Source: Gari tellinella (Eukaryota; Mollusca; Bivalvia; Cardiida; Psammobiidae). Taken from it: 64,000 bases of DNA. Position 1 is the first letter of the stretch, and each line of letters begins with the position of its first letter. The notes beneath the pieces were generated by a model. The model had not been told where the DNA came from. It saw nothing but the letters and a program-made list of their open reading frames with translations, and did not search any database. The stretch covers positions 33,683,246 through 33,747,245 of the forward strand of contig OV277866.1 in the NCBI GenBank assembly GCA_922989275.2, written 5' to 3'. The translations under genes and the position numbers were made by a program. Below, in pieces: positions 10,240 to 21,410 of this stretch.

Positions 10240-11340
10240 TGATGGTCAATTGAAAAACAATCAATGTATTTGGCTTTTCAGATCTTTACAAAAGGTGGTC
10301 AGACCGCATAAACTGCATTAGCTCGTTAAAACAAAAATAACAACATTCTGAAATGAATAGTTCGCTTGGAAAACAAATTAAATTCGAATAAATTTAATAT
10401 GAGAGCCACATCTCATCTCAATCACTGTTGTTCAAGGCATCGAGTCAAGCATGCTGGAATAGTTTCTATTCTGAGCCCGTCTATTCATTCATAAGTACTG
10501 ATTCAGTTCGATATACAACTGTTTTTATGATTGATTACTGTCAATCGTATTTCAGAAACAGTTGTGGGCAGAATATTGCCAACCTGGCATGTTGTTTACT
10601 GTTTCACTCTGTGCATGCTAGGTAAAATTTTGGTCTTCAACAATTATCGTCTGCTAGTCTGCTACTGTTCTTAAAATAATTTTGTTTCTAAATTACTTTT
10701 CAAAATAGGTTTAGGGTGTCAAGCAGTTTGTATCCTGAAGAGAATCTGCATTTCACGGCGTCTTACCAAAACTGTTTAAAAGGTAATCACCGTGGCATAT
10801 GTACCCGCCGATTGCATGCAAACAGTTAATATTTCAAACACCACTCACTGGCAATATCCTGTTAGTTTTAAAAATTCAGTCTACCTTTTTTGTCAAGTAT
10901 ACGATTCCTCAAAGTGAGTGCATTTGCTATTGCTGTAGCACACAGCGTGTGTCATATGGTTTACAATGAAACTAACTTATAACGAAGTCGTCGGGACCGC
11001 CTGATTTCTTTCGTTATGTCCACATTTCCTAATATCAGGTCCTTTTTACCATACGTTAATTGGAGATGGGAAATAAGATTTGTTTAATCATATCCAACAA
11101 TTCGTTATATCCAATGTTGTTATAAGCTTCACTGTAGATGTAGACATAACCTATTGCTTTGTGTATAGACACATGTCATATATACACTACGACAGAACGG
11201 AACGGGGTTCTACAATACCATATACTCGTATCAGTCTCTACTCTTATCCATATCCATCTTCTTTTTATTTCGAATATCTGACGGAATTAAGTAATGTTAT
11301 CATTTATTACTTGTAATAATGTCTTAACGGTTAAAGTTTG
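10240..11340. other. Mostly featureless, one core scrap
   Basis: No coding or tRNA signal. Near 10719-10780 a decayed core is visible (AAGCAGTTTGTATCCTGA ... ACGGCGTCTTACC ... AAACTGTTTA). Confidence 0.45.
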
Positions 11341-11354
11341 TACTACAAGCAAAG

Positions 11355-11660
11355 GGCTCCTTCCAAAAAACGGCTCTCTGAACGACGATTCTCCCCCTTA
11401 CTACACCGATTGTCGCTGTTCCACAAACAAGATAATGCTGTCCAACCTTTCCACTACTGAAATATCTTCTTTTTAAATTATCTGCTGGTTTTCTTTAAGT
11501 AAAATAACTGACATGTTGACAGAAAAAAACATAATGGCATGTGACAAACAGCTTAGATCGAGATCTGACGCCGAGTATCGCACGCAGCGTCTGACCTGGA
11601 TTCAAACTGTTTGCAAATGTAAGCACATTTCCCTTCCTACAATTATAGTAGAAATGCGTT
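11355..11660 (+). mobile_element. Family B MITE, decayed (B3)
   Basis: Follows B order with many changes: ACGGCTCTCTGAACGACG, TTCCACTACTGAAATATC, TCTGCTGGTTTTCTTTAAG, GTGACAAACAGCTTAGATCG, a core with GACGCCGAGTATCGCACGC, and GTTTGCAAATGTAAGC. The tips are unclear, so it is an older copy than the B elements at 872 and 62024. Confidence 0.7.
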
Positions 11661-12091
11661 TATTGGGAAATATTAATAATGTTCCTACTATGAACGGAGC
11701 GAAACAACGTTACTATTACCAAGGACGCATTCTAAATATACTTCTACTTTAATGAATCCGCACATGCTACTACGAATTGAATCAGCTTCTTCAACTAAAA
11801 GCTTGAAAGTCGTAAACGTTTAGCCATAAAGCTAATGTCCGATTTCGGCTATAAAACCCTCAATTCCCTTAAAGCCGTCACTTTATTTCAGCACGTTTTA
11901 TGTTCTAGAAATGTCTCTATCTTATCACCCGGGTTTCACTTTACATTAGTGTTCAATATACAAGATCTCTTAGTTTTTATCCATTTAATCCTTATCATGC
12001 CGTAAAAAAAATCTGCTTTAAATTGTCGTTTGCAAAATTTGTGAACCTAATTAGTCTTGTACGTTTAACATAAAACACTACAGACGGTTAT
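11661..12091. other. No recognised feature
   Basis: AT-rich, nothing identified. Confidence 0.5.
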
Positions 12092-12156
12092 CAAACAGTT
12101 TGGTTCCAGATCAGACGCCGTGTAAAACGGCGTCTGATCTGTAACCAAAATGTTTT
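12092..12156. repeat. Core palindrome outside families A, B and C
   Basis: Well-preserved core: CAAACAGTTTGGTTCCAG, GATCAGACGCCGTG, then ACGGCGTCTGATCTG and ACCAAAATGTTTT. The flanks do not match any family defined here, so this could be a further host family or a solo core. Confidence 0.7.
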
Positions 12157-12710
12157 CACAAACAAGTCAAGGCGTAATATGACAGAATAATGGTTAAGAT
12201 CAATTTAAAGAAATCTTGAATATTGGTAAACAAATTTGAAATCATACTGCCGTTATGTCGTTTGCAATGAAAATTTGTCAAAATATTTTAAAAAATCATT
12301 TTTAGATAGTACATGTATAAGCTGAAAGAAAAAATGGATTTAGAAAGTGCTTAACGTTAATGTATACAAGTCAAAATATCAGAAACGTCAGATCGACATG
12401 CGTTGAGATGAAAAAAGAGAGAAATAAACTAGGATTGTTTAGGGGAAAACATAATTTCTATCATAAAATATTATATGCTTGTATTGTTGTTTTATGTAAC
12501 GTATCTGTGTATGTAGATTTTTTAAAAAAATACCAAAACATACAAAGAGGTAACCTAATAAAAACAATGAAAGCACCTGTTTTATACCAGTTAACACATG
12601 TGGGCTGATATAATTAGTTTCTGTGGAAATATATGGAGCCAAACCATCTGTCAATGCCCATGATGCAGTACTAGTTTCATATTGCCCCATCGGGTCATGG
12701 ACAACGCCTA
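12157..12710. other. No recognised feature
   Basis: AT-rich. The open frames here are short and show no recognisable domain. Confidence 0.5.
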
Positions 12711-12841
12711 TACAGTGGAGAAGACGCTAGTCTTTCCCAATAAACGTCTTTACGCTAAAAAGTTAATTTCCGTTGCGAACAGCTTGGAGCCAGATAACCC
12801 GGCGTCTGCTCAGGATCCAAGTTGTTTGACCCTCTGATTAA

Positions 12842-13887
12842 GGTGGTTCGACAGCGGGCGGCCCGCATCTCGAGTTCCGGAAATGCTGATGACTTTCGCC
12901 TGATCTTTGCGGCACGTGCTTATAGTAGAAAATTTAGATAAAGAAAAGTTTGATCTCATTCAGTGTCTTCTCTGTTAGCGCAGTGGTTACGGTGATTGAC
13001 TTGCAATCCAAAGGTTCTGGGTTCGATTCCCACTCAATTAAAAACTTTTTTTTTAATAAATTGTCTGATTTTAGTGACTAGTCATTTCATAACGCAGTGA
13101 TCAAAGGACAGGCTATGTTTAGTCACGTAATAATGAATAATATCAGATGCAAGTATAGTCAAGTGACAGCTAAATTTGTGAGTATTTATAGCCTATATGA
13201 CAGATGGCAGCTTAACACAGGACAAAAATAATGCTAAAAGATAGATCCTAAAGGAGCTTTTATGCATTACTTTTGTTATGCATTAAGCAGTCACTTGCCT
13301 TTAAAGATCTACAGGTTACCGTTTTCAATGGTACCTTATTACATGTTTGACTTATGGTAATATTTAGAGCTGACGGCATTTTAAAGTTGAACTCAAGGGG
13401 GGTTACTCGTTTTGTGTTTACATTTTGTCAGAATTTCAGGAAATCATGTATAAAATGTAAATTCCACTGTAGCTTTTCATTAAATTTTTGTGACTAGTAG
13501 AATTAAGTTATATCTATCTAATAAGAGTAAAATAAGTGTACGTTAAACAGCTAGATGTTTTGTAATTTGAGATTTTCAGAATTTGACTTTTTTTAAATAT
13601 TGATATTTCCAACAAATATGTCATGAAATACTTTTGTTTGCCCAATATCTTATAGTCTATGTACAGTTTACTTGAATGTACAGAAATTATTGAGTTATAT
13701 CATTTTATAAAGAAAATATTCCTGTTTATCAAAAAAGGAGCTTTTCTCGACAAAAGGTCCTGACAGAAAAAAACGGCACTGTAACTTTTTTTTATTTTAA
13801 CGATTTTTCACTCTCCATATGGTATATTTCAATTTAATCAAGGTTTCAAAGAATTCTGACACAGAATAAGCTGACCCGCGAACCACC
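12842..13887. mobile_element. TTAA-flanked 1.05-kb element inside A6
   Basis: Bounded by TTAA at 12838-12841 and 13888-13891. The 9-bp inverted tips are GGTGGTTCG and CGAACCACC. No transposase frame is visible, so it is non-autonomous. The TTAA duplication points to a piggyBac- or Kolobok-like superfamily, by inference; I cannot choose between them. It carries a tRNA-like segment near its left end (12969-13041). Confidence 0.75.
12969..13041 (+). repeat. tRNA-like segment (A and B boxes)
   Basis: A box TAGCGCAGTGG (12976-12986) and B box GGTTCGATTCC are near consensus and correctly spaced. The 7-nt 5' flank (TCTCTGT) cannot pair with the 3' flank, and the anticodon stem pairs poorly. A T-rich run follows, which would stop RNA polymerase III. 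It is a tRNA pseudogene or SINE head carried inside the TTAA-flanked element, with a possible internal pol III promoter. Confidence 0.6.
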
Positions 13888-13999
13888 TTAAATAAATTGT
13901 ATGAAATTTCAAGAAAATGACATTTTCTACGTTTTAGCGTTATGCATTTGCGTTTCGTTTTGCGTTTAAACGGCAAGGAATAATAGTGTATCACTGTAT

Positions 14000-14810
14000 G
14001 CATGTACATATGAGGAGTCAAGCAATGTCAAACGATGTCAAGCAGCGCTCTTAGGGGGTGGTAGTGTTATAATGTAAATGCAAATTTGATTTAGAAAGCA
14101 CTCGGTTGTTGTAATTGAATTGATTAATTGAAATTGTCGAGCCCCGTTATGTTGTATGTCCTTGAAACTATTAATGAACTTTATGTTTTCCGGGCGAAAT
14201 GCTTTTTTTAATTGACTTCCTAATACTAATAATGCGATTAATAGCATTAGCGTTTGTTTATCTTCGATGAATATCATTAACTTCCACTTAATGAAATTGT
14301 TAGCTCGATTTTCTCCAGAATGAATTACGTTATTCAATATTAAAAGGCTAGTTAAAACGCTTTCAAAACATTAGTTTGAAGGAGCGTTGAATTACTCGCG
14401 TTAAGCTTCTGCACTCTCCAGGCGAAACATGATAACTTTTTCAAACCCTTTTTATTAAAATGAGATGACGTTTCACACGGCGGCTTATTGGGATCAAAAC
14501 TGATTGACAAAATAATGATAAAATGACCTTCAGTTTTTCATAGTGTTTCAGATAACATATTTTGCAGACGACTTTTATTTAGCCAGAAAAATGGTAATGT
14601 TTCTATCACACATGATGGACAACTGGCAATTGCGTGATACGCTATATTCTATTCATATTTATTTTGGTATTGTTACAGCATCGCTGTTGCAACATCGCTA
14701 TTGCAGCATCGCTCTGCTCGACATTTCATTGATATATGATTGCTCAGCTGTCGTAATCTGGCAAATTTTTAAAATCATCTATACAATTTTTTAACAATAT
14801 TTTTTTCAAT
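14000..14810. other. Featureless apart from a short tandem repeat
   Basis: A 14-bp unit (CAGCATCGCTGTTG and variants) is repeated about 2.7 times at 14676-14715. Otherwise there is no coding or mobile signal. Confidence 0.5.
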
Positions 14811-15664
14811 ATTCCAGATAGGGAATTAAATTAATATTATTATATATACTGCTCTTTTCTAATATTTCGACCACTAAGGGCCTTTTTCAAAGAAAATCAC
14901 GTCAAAACACACGTCACATTTTTGTTACATGCATTCAGCCATAAAATCAAAGAGAATAATCAAAAAACAACTCTGTTTCACAAGCATCCATTTGCATCTC
15001 CCACTTTATCCTGAAACATTTTGGAATAACAGAAGCTCTACTACAACTCGATAGAAACTCCAAATGACTCTTATATCGAAGTTGTTTTTCCAATGCATTC
15101 CTCAACTGACGCGCGTTTTCCATGATAACTTGAAGGAGCACAATTGCACAATATTTGTTTCACTATTCCAGATAGGGAATTAAATTAATATTAATATATA
15201 TACTGCTCTTTTCTAATAGTTCGACCACTAAGGGCCTTTTTCAAAGAAAATCACGTCAAAACACACGTCACATTTTTGTTACATGCATTCAGCCATAAAA
15301 TCAAAGAGAATAATTAAAAAAACAACTCTGTTTCACAAGCATCCATTTGCATCTCCCACTTTATCCTGAAACATTTTGGAATAACAGAAGCTCTACTACA
15401 ACTCGATAGAAACTCCAAAATGACTCTCATATCGAAGTTGTTTTTCCAATGCATTCCTCAACTGACGCGCGTTTTCCATGATAACTTGAAGGAGCACAAT
15501 TGCACAATATTTGTTTCAATATTCCAGATAGGGAATTAAATTAATATTAATATATATACTGCTCTTTTCTAATATTTCGACCACTAAGGGCAAATGTGAC
15601 GTGTGTTTTGACGTGATTTTCTTTGAAAAAGGCCCTTAGTGGTCGAAATATTAGAAAAGAGCAA
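14811..15664 (-). mobile_element. Head-to-tail tandem of a probable Penelope-like element end
   Basis: A unit of about 355 bp starts at 14811 (ATTCCAGATAGGGAATTAAA), again at 15165 and again at 15521. Copies 1 and 2 are nearly identical. Copy 3 is cut after about 70 bp and joined at 15592 to an inverted 73-bp piece of the same unit (GGCCCTTAGTGGTCGAAATA). Partial head-to-tail copies with a small inverted piece are the usual structure of Penelope-like retroelements. On the minus strand each unit carries a 64-codon frame like a Penelope N-terminal region and a ribozyme-like segment (see findings). No reverse transcriptase domain is present. Confidence 0.6.
14947..15141 (-). pseudogene. Short frame like a Penelope-like N-terminal segment
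   Basis: Encodes a basic, helical segment with QLRYKSHLEFLSSC and VIPKCFRIKWEMQMDA. A leucine-rich helix followed by a (V/I)PKGFRIK-like motif is what I recall from the region before the reverse transcriptase in Penelope-like elements; this is recall, not an alignment. The second unit has the same frame broken by an extra A near 15419. It is not an independent gene. Confidence 0.45.
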
Positions 15665-15899
15665 CTTTTATAGCATGCTAAGAACAACACTCACATATAT
15701 ATTTCTATCATAGTACCATTTGTTTTAATTCTTTCACTACCATATTTTGCACAGCTTCTAATAAAATTGTTTGACGCGGTAACGTGTCTTGCTTTTGTAA
15801 AAGTACACCAGACATTGAAAACATATTGCAGACAACACGTTCAATGCAGACGTTATTGCGGTAGTGAAATGCTTTAAGGCCTATATCCTGTGTACGACT

Positions 15900-16149
15900 T
15901 ACAGTGGAAAATCTGTTATTCTTTCCCAATAAACGCGTTTACGCTAAAACTATTATTTGCAGTGCAAACAGTTTGGAGCCAGATCAGACGCCGGGTTACC
16001 CGGCGTCTGATCAGGCTCCAAACTGTTTGCCACCAAGATAAACATGAATTATCAGAATTGTCCGAAAGTTGGACTTTTCTACGTTTTAGTGTTTTGCGTT
16101 TGCGTACGTTTGCGTTTAAACGGGAAAGAATAACAGATTCTCCACTGTA
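15900..16149 (+). mobile_element. Family A MITE, full length (A7)
   Basis: Tips TACAGTGGAAAATCTG and CAGATTCTCCACTGTA. Core at 15965-16029 with 32-nt arms that match except at one position (CCAGATC against GATCAGG). The same asymmetry recurs in most A copies, so it is ancestral to the family. Confidence 0.93.
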
Positions 16150-16169
16150 GGTGGTAACTCGTCGAGTTC

Positions 16170-16390
16170 CAGTGGAGAAGACGTTATTATTTCCCGCATA
16201 AACACTATAGAAAGGAAAACTCAATGCAAAAAAAATTGTAGAAAATGACAACTTGTCGAAATTTCAGACTATGCATTTAAAGAGAGTGGCAAACTGTTTG
16301 GATCTGATCTTGCTGCTATCTGTTTGCAATGGAACAATATTTTAAGCATAAACGTGTTAATATGGAAATAATATCGTAATCTCTACTGCA
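16170..16390 (-). mobile_element. Family A MITE, decayed (A8)
   Basis: Begins CAGTGGAGAAGACGTTATTA and ends AATCTCTACTGCA, with GCATAAACGTGTTAATATGG in the right arm. The core is reduced to CAAACTGTTTGGATC and ATCTGTTTGC. It lies 20 bp from A7. Confidence 0.6.
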
Positions 16391-16399
16391 TTTGGTATC

Positions 16400-17740
16400 T
16401 ACACCGTTCTATCGTTGGTATTTTGCACAACTGTGTTTTACACTGTTATTGCATTTAGTTCTTAAGAAGATAAACCAAATTAACCTTTATCCTGATGTGA
16501 TATCGTCTGCTTTGAAGTTGTAGTGCTACGCGGCGTGTGATTTGGATTACAACCGTTTGCAAAAATCAGTAAAGTCGCGATCAGCTTGCAAAGAGTAAGC
16601 AATAAATTATCTCATAAACTAAATGTTATGAAGTGTTTTAACATGACAAGGTTAATGTGTAAACATTTATATCATTTGTTATTTAATTATCATTTTCACA
16701 TTTATTTGTGACAACTAATTACACAAATATGAATTTGCTAAATTGATAAATTATGGAAGCAACATTTAATCCCAACGAATTGTAGAATAAAAAAATCGAA
16801 TAATTTATCATTTTTGAAAGTGGAGTATATAGTTTACAGCTGACGACAGGATACCTGTAAAAGCTTATTAGTTGTCTTGAAAGCTGTACTTTTATTGTCT
16901 TTGATCGGTCACGTACCTTTTAAGCGTAACACAAACTTTCTTTTTAAGTGATCGTTATAGGGATATTTTATTACGCTCATCCATTATAATATTTGTATTA
17001 GCCTTATGCCGGTGCTCAAGCGTCAAGCGTATTTACGACAGTGTGTTAATGCATCAGCCGTATTATTGGAACCGCTAACGGTTTAGAGCAATTAAACAAA
17101 ATAAATAGTTAATCATTTTGTCATATTGAAGTTAAGTTACAACCCACAGAGCCATTGTTCATTAACAACTCGATGAGGTTAAATTAGCTAAAACTAGTGA
17201 ATGAGTATATTTATTATCTCAGGTTAGTGCTTCCTCTCATATCTCATACCATCTCATATTCTTTATTTCCTCGACGGATTGAATAATTTATTCGAACTCA
17301 CCCATTCATTATCGTACAATTCACTGTCTCATCCAGATTAGAATGACTATTTATTACAGGTTAACAATGACCCTGTGTAGCGCGGCATCTAATACAAGAT
17401 AAAAAGTGGCTGTATTTTTAAATGAAGATATGGCAATTCTAGGCATTATAACTTAAGATGATGGCACTCGTTTGAAACAGATGACTTTATCAAAGTGAGG
17501 TGGTTAAGTGATAAGCGTGACCTTTTTCGCATTATTCAATATCTTTGGAACCTCGATATTCTCACTAGTCTATTAAAATTGCCCAATGGTGCTACACTAT
17601 GTGATAGTTTTGATAGGTAAAAAAAGAGCATGAACAGTCTAAATTCAACTATACGTAAAATCAATTTAAACTGAAAAAGTCAATTTTAAATCAAACGTCA
17701 ATGACACAAAAGGCTGCGATGTTCTACATTACTGTAACTT
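16400..17740. other. Mostly featureless, core scraps
   Basis: A decayed family C arm and core are at about 16495-16565 (ATCGTCTGCTTTGAAG ... CGCGGCGTGTGATTTGG). The rest is AT-rich with no assignable feature. Confidence 0.45.
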
Positions 17741-17835
17741 GATCCCGTCTTATGAAACGTCGCGCGACAAATTTTGTGACATCCTTTTGGAATCATCTTT
17801 TCAAGGCGACTTTTAGTATTTCCGAAATTTTGCAT
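17741..17835. mobile_element. Family G MITE, left part
   Basis: GATCCCGTCTTATGAAACG, then CGCGACAAATTTTGTGACATC and the hairpin arm TTTTGGAATCATCTTTTCAA, match the first half of family G. The right end is missing. Confidence 0.6.
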
Positions 17836-17999
17836 TTTGTCTTAAACGCATTTATATAAATGTCAAATTGTTAATATCCTACTACGCTGTGTCTGATATG
17901 GATCCCCCACTGGTTAGTGTTAACGAATTTTTAACAAAATGGGTTAAATAGTCATTGATGAGAATTCAATGATAACGTCTTCAGTTGTTTATCAGCTAA

Positions 18000-18245
18000 T
18001 ACAGTGGAGAATGTGTTATTCTTTCCCAATAAACGCGTTTACGCTAAAACTATTATTTGCAGTGCAAACAGTTTGGCACCAGATCAGACGCCGGGTAACC
18101 CGGCGTCTGATCAGGCTCCAAACTGTTTGCCACCAAGATATGAAATATCAGAATTGTCCAAAAGTTGTTCTTTTCTACGTTTTAGTGCTTTGCGTTTGCG
18201 TACGTTTACGTTTAAACGGGAAAGAATAACAGATTCTCCACTGTA
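18000..18245 (+). mobile_element. Family A MITE, full length (A9)
   Basis: Tips TACAGTGGAGAATGTG and CAGATTCTCCACTGTA. Intact core with a GGGTAACCC apex and one substitution (TTTGGCACC for TTTGGAGCC). Confidence 0.92.
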
Positions 18246-19688
18246 TGTCTATATATCTACATACATGTACATGTACATCTAAATAGCAAACTGTTATAAA
18301 TTGTCACACACTGTGTACATGTACGACGTGTGAACCTGATAAAAACACTATTCGTGCTAAAATAACTGAAAACTGTTTTGAATTAGATTCGGCACAAATT
18401 CTCGTAACTGGTCAAATTCGTCACTGTTGGTAATCGTTTACATTTTCAGGAACCTAATATGTTGTACTTTTTCGGCGGAGCTGGTCTGATTTCTCATTGA
18501 GCCTCAAACCTTATATAGCCCAACCAATCGTGAATGACCAGAAATGTAAGCTTAAGGACACGTGCTTAAAATCGAATAGTCTGATTGGGTAGCGGTTAGA
18601 CTTGACTACTGCCTTTTACAAATTTGTAAAATAAGAGACACAGACTGTTATAGGCTGATTTGCTATGTAGCGGTACCAGTAGTAAACACGACTTTCCGCT
18701 ACTGCTAGTGAGTTATAACCGAGAAATTTTACGTGTCCCGACCGTTAGGTAGTGATTTGAATGACATAGTGTTTCTATTTTAAGATATGACATATTGTCT
18801 CAAATTTCGGCAATGATTTGATGCGTTCTGCAAATCAGAACGAAATTGTTCATAATAGAATTGATCATAATTTTAATCTAGTACCAAGTATATGAAAAAG
18901 AAAGAATAGCAGTAACAATTCAGTGAGATTACGAGAAAACTGGCGTTTGAATTTAACCTAGATATCGAAAAGATTAAAGATTTCGAGCATGGTGGGTATT
19001 TTTTGTGTTAACACCGTTTTCCTCCAGCGCATGCGCAACTCTGTGACCTCAAATGTAAACAAACCGTGATTTTTTAACGCGATCGCAATCTCTTGGTTAA
19101 ATGCGAAAACACAACAACACGTAGATACCTAAAACGTACATTGCTACACTTTGTAGATATTTTTATAATAAATCAGAACATAGAACTAACTCTACAAGAC
19201 AAATCCATACACGAATTCTTGAAGCGGACACTTGCTTTATTTTCTCATTTGAGGGGTCGTTTCAAACAATTCATATTCGGCATATTTCGGGGGTGCTTTC
19301 CAAAAATCTCAAATCAAAATCAGGTGATAGAGAATATTTAAACAATCAAACCATATTTAAAGTAACTAACAAAAGAGCACACACATACGAATTTTAGTAA
19401 TTTATGGTATCTACAAATTACAAAATAAAAATGATACACGTAGATCTAGACATGGAAGTATAATTCCGTGATCTAGATCTGTCTTTAAAAATTCTAATCA
19501 CTTTCAGTCACATCCTAGGAAGAAGTAAGTGCAATTCAATTGGCTTATAAAGATGGAAGTGGAAAATTGATTTACCATCCAATTTATTGCAACTTGGATA
19601 AAATCAATTCCATATACATTATTACCTTAATTCACCACCCATTCCGCCGAATATCTTTTTTAAAGATATTTCTTGTTTATATTACACC
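18246..19688. other. No recognised gene; contains one NRF1-like site
   Basis: No repeat ends were recognised. At 19443-19482 the word AGATCTAGA/GATCTAGATC occurs twice, as it does densely in the transposon at 48-51 kb, so part of this stretch may be an old related element. The frames here show no domain. Confidence 0.4.
19027..19037. promoter_or_regulatory. NRF1-like palindromic site
   Basis: GCGCATGCGCA fits the core of the animal NRF1 consensus and sits in a locally GC-richer stretch (19020-19090). No transcript start or gene is recognisable downstream, so promoter activity is only a possibility. Confidence 0.3.
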
Positions 19689-19938
19689 TACAGTGGAGAA
19701 TCTGTTATTCTTTCCAAATAAACGCGTTTACGCTAAAACTATTATTTGCAGTGCAAACAGTTTGGAGCCAGATCAGACGCCGGGTACCCCGGCGTCTGAT
19801 CAGGCTCTAAACTGTTTACCACCAAGATATACAAGAATTATCAGAATTGTCCAAAAGTTGTTCTTTTCTACGTTTTAGTGCTTTGCGTTTGCGTACGTTT
19901 GCGTTTAAACGGGAAAGAATAACAGATTATCCACTGTA
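19689..19938 (+). mobile_element. Family A MITE, full length (A10)
   Basis: Tips TACAGTGGAGAATCTG and CAGATTATCCACTGTA, intact core with a GGGTACCCC apex. All arm features are present. Confidence 0.92.
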
Positions 19939-20769
19939 TTTCGTTTGAACGAGACAGAGTAATTTATTTCTCCATATAACATATTTTTCTGAATTGGTTT
20001 TTATTTCAAAGTCTTTATTAAACATTGTATAATGCTAGAAACACATCAACATTTGTTTGTGTTAGATTGAAATTTCTGCAATTAGTTTGTCATCAGGTTA
20101 CGATTACTACAAATAGAATACAAGTACATACATCACTACACTGTGTTTGTGCTCCTTATTGATGTAACCCTCGCCTAGAGCTTGAGTTACAATCTCGATA
20201 GAAGCTTTATATGTGTTACAGGGATAACGTGTAAGTAGGGAATACGAAAAATTACTGAAAAATCAGAGATTTCACGAAAACCCTAAATATCCAAGGGAAA
20301 AAGCGTAATTTTGAAGCTTTTTGTTCATTTTTCATAAATAGTTGGCAGTAATAATTCTTACTGTGTTTAGTTCACTAAGTTCACAGGCAAGTACCACGCT
20401 ATGGTATATTTTGTTAACCTTAATAACATGACAGGTGTCTTGGGTTTTTAATTGTCCCGGCTTATACATGTATGCACCCTGTTCACTTATTTGTATTCTT
20501 TTTTGCGAGAAACTTTGTATGAACATTTATTACATCATGATATTTCAAGACAACGCACTGTTTTAAACTAAAATAAATGTTATGATAATACAAATCTATT
20601 TATTTTGATGAAAGAAGGGACATTTAAACAAGTCCCTAAAACTCCCCATGATTACGCGTAATTCCTAAAGTTTTACTTCTAATATACATCGCACCACATT
20701 ATAATAGCACAACACCATTCCTTAAATGAATTTTAACAGATGATATAAATTGCATTACGTGCCATGTAT
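19939..20769. other. No recognised feature
   Basis: AT-rich, no coding or repeat signal recognised. Confidence 0.5.
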
Positions 20770-20827
20770 TATACATATATAAAATATGACAGTATTAGTA
20801 TACATATATAAAATATGACAGTATTAG
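20770..20827. repeat. 29-bp perfect tandem duplication
   Basis: The unit starting TATACATATATAAAATATGA occupies 20770-20798 and is repeated exactly at 20799-20827. It is a recent local duplication. Confidence 0.85.
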
Positions 20828-20907
20828 GTGTTTTTAAACATGATTAAAAACACAAGTGCGGAGCATTGCGTGATATTGACTTCGGCTATACCGCCCTTTG
20901 TAAAGAA

Positions 20908-21060
20908 TAAGTAAGTAAGTAAGTAAGTAAATATTTTATTATTGTGACATGTGCATAGTACATAATGTTTTAACAAAATATTGTTTAAATACAAACAATT
21001 TGCACCCGGCCCAGTGGGCCTATAAGTCACCACTATTTGAACATAAATGTCTTGCACATT
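20908..21060 (-). repeat. LINE-type 3' tail with (TTAC)n
   Basis: The minus strand has GGCCCACTGGGCCGGGTGC near 21002-21020, an A/T-rich stretch, then AATAAAATATTTAC running into a (TTAC)n run at 20908-20931. This layout is typical of molluscan non-LTR retrotransposon 3' ends as I remember them. No coding part is left. Confidence 0.5.
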
Positions 21061-21101
21061 GTTATATATATTTAAAGAATATATAGTTAACAAAAACACG
21101 A

Positions 21102-21410
21102 TACAGTGGCGAAAATCGCGATTCATCGCAAACGCTGGCGATTTGCTTCAACGAGTGTCTGACAGTTTGGAGTGTACGCTTACAGAAGAGATAACAGTTA
21201 CCGTCATAAGGAAAACACGGTGCAACAACATGTACAGAATGAAATATAAAAGAATCTATAACGATTTACTGTTATCTATGTCGCTAACAAATTGAAGCCT
21301 TATCAGACACTCGGTTTCTCGGCGTATCCAAACTGGTTTCAATGGAAATTATTGTTTTACATGTAGCATAAACGCGTTTATTGGGAGATTATAATGACTT
21401 AATCATTGTA
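21102..21410 (-). mobile_element. Probable family A MITE, strongly rearranged
   Basis: The left tip TACAGTGGCGAAAATCG and the right arm GCATAAACGCGTTTATTGGG with end AATCATTGTA belong to family A. The middle is not collinear with other copies and includes a core remnant (CTTATCAGACACTCGG, 21298-21315). Confidence 0.5.

Larger units (their letters stand above)
12711..13998 (+). mobile_element. Family A MITE split by an inserted element (A6)
   Basis: The left half (TACAGTGGAGAAGACG to GTTTGACCCTCTGA) occupies 12711-12837. The right half (CATTTTCTACGTTTTAGCG ... ATCACTGTA) occupies about 13892-13998. Removing the insert at its TTAA duplication restores a normal-length, although diverged, A element. 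Confidence 0.85.

Noticed and set aside
14811..15664. Simple satellite DNA
   Set aside because: Only two and a fraction units, a coding-like frame in each, and an inverted terminal piece fit a Penelope-like structure better than a satellite array.
19093..19341. 82-codon frame after the NRF1-like site
   Set aside because: No recognisable domain, AT-rich codons and no splice or initiation context that stands out. It could be chance.
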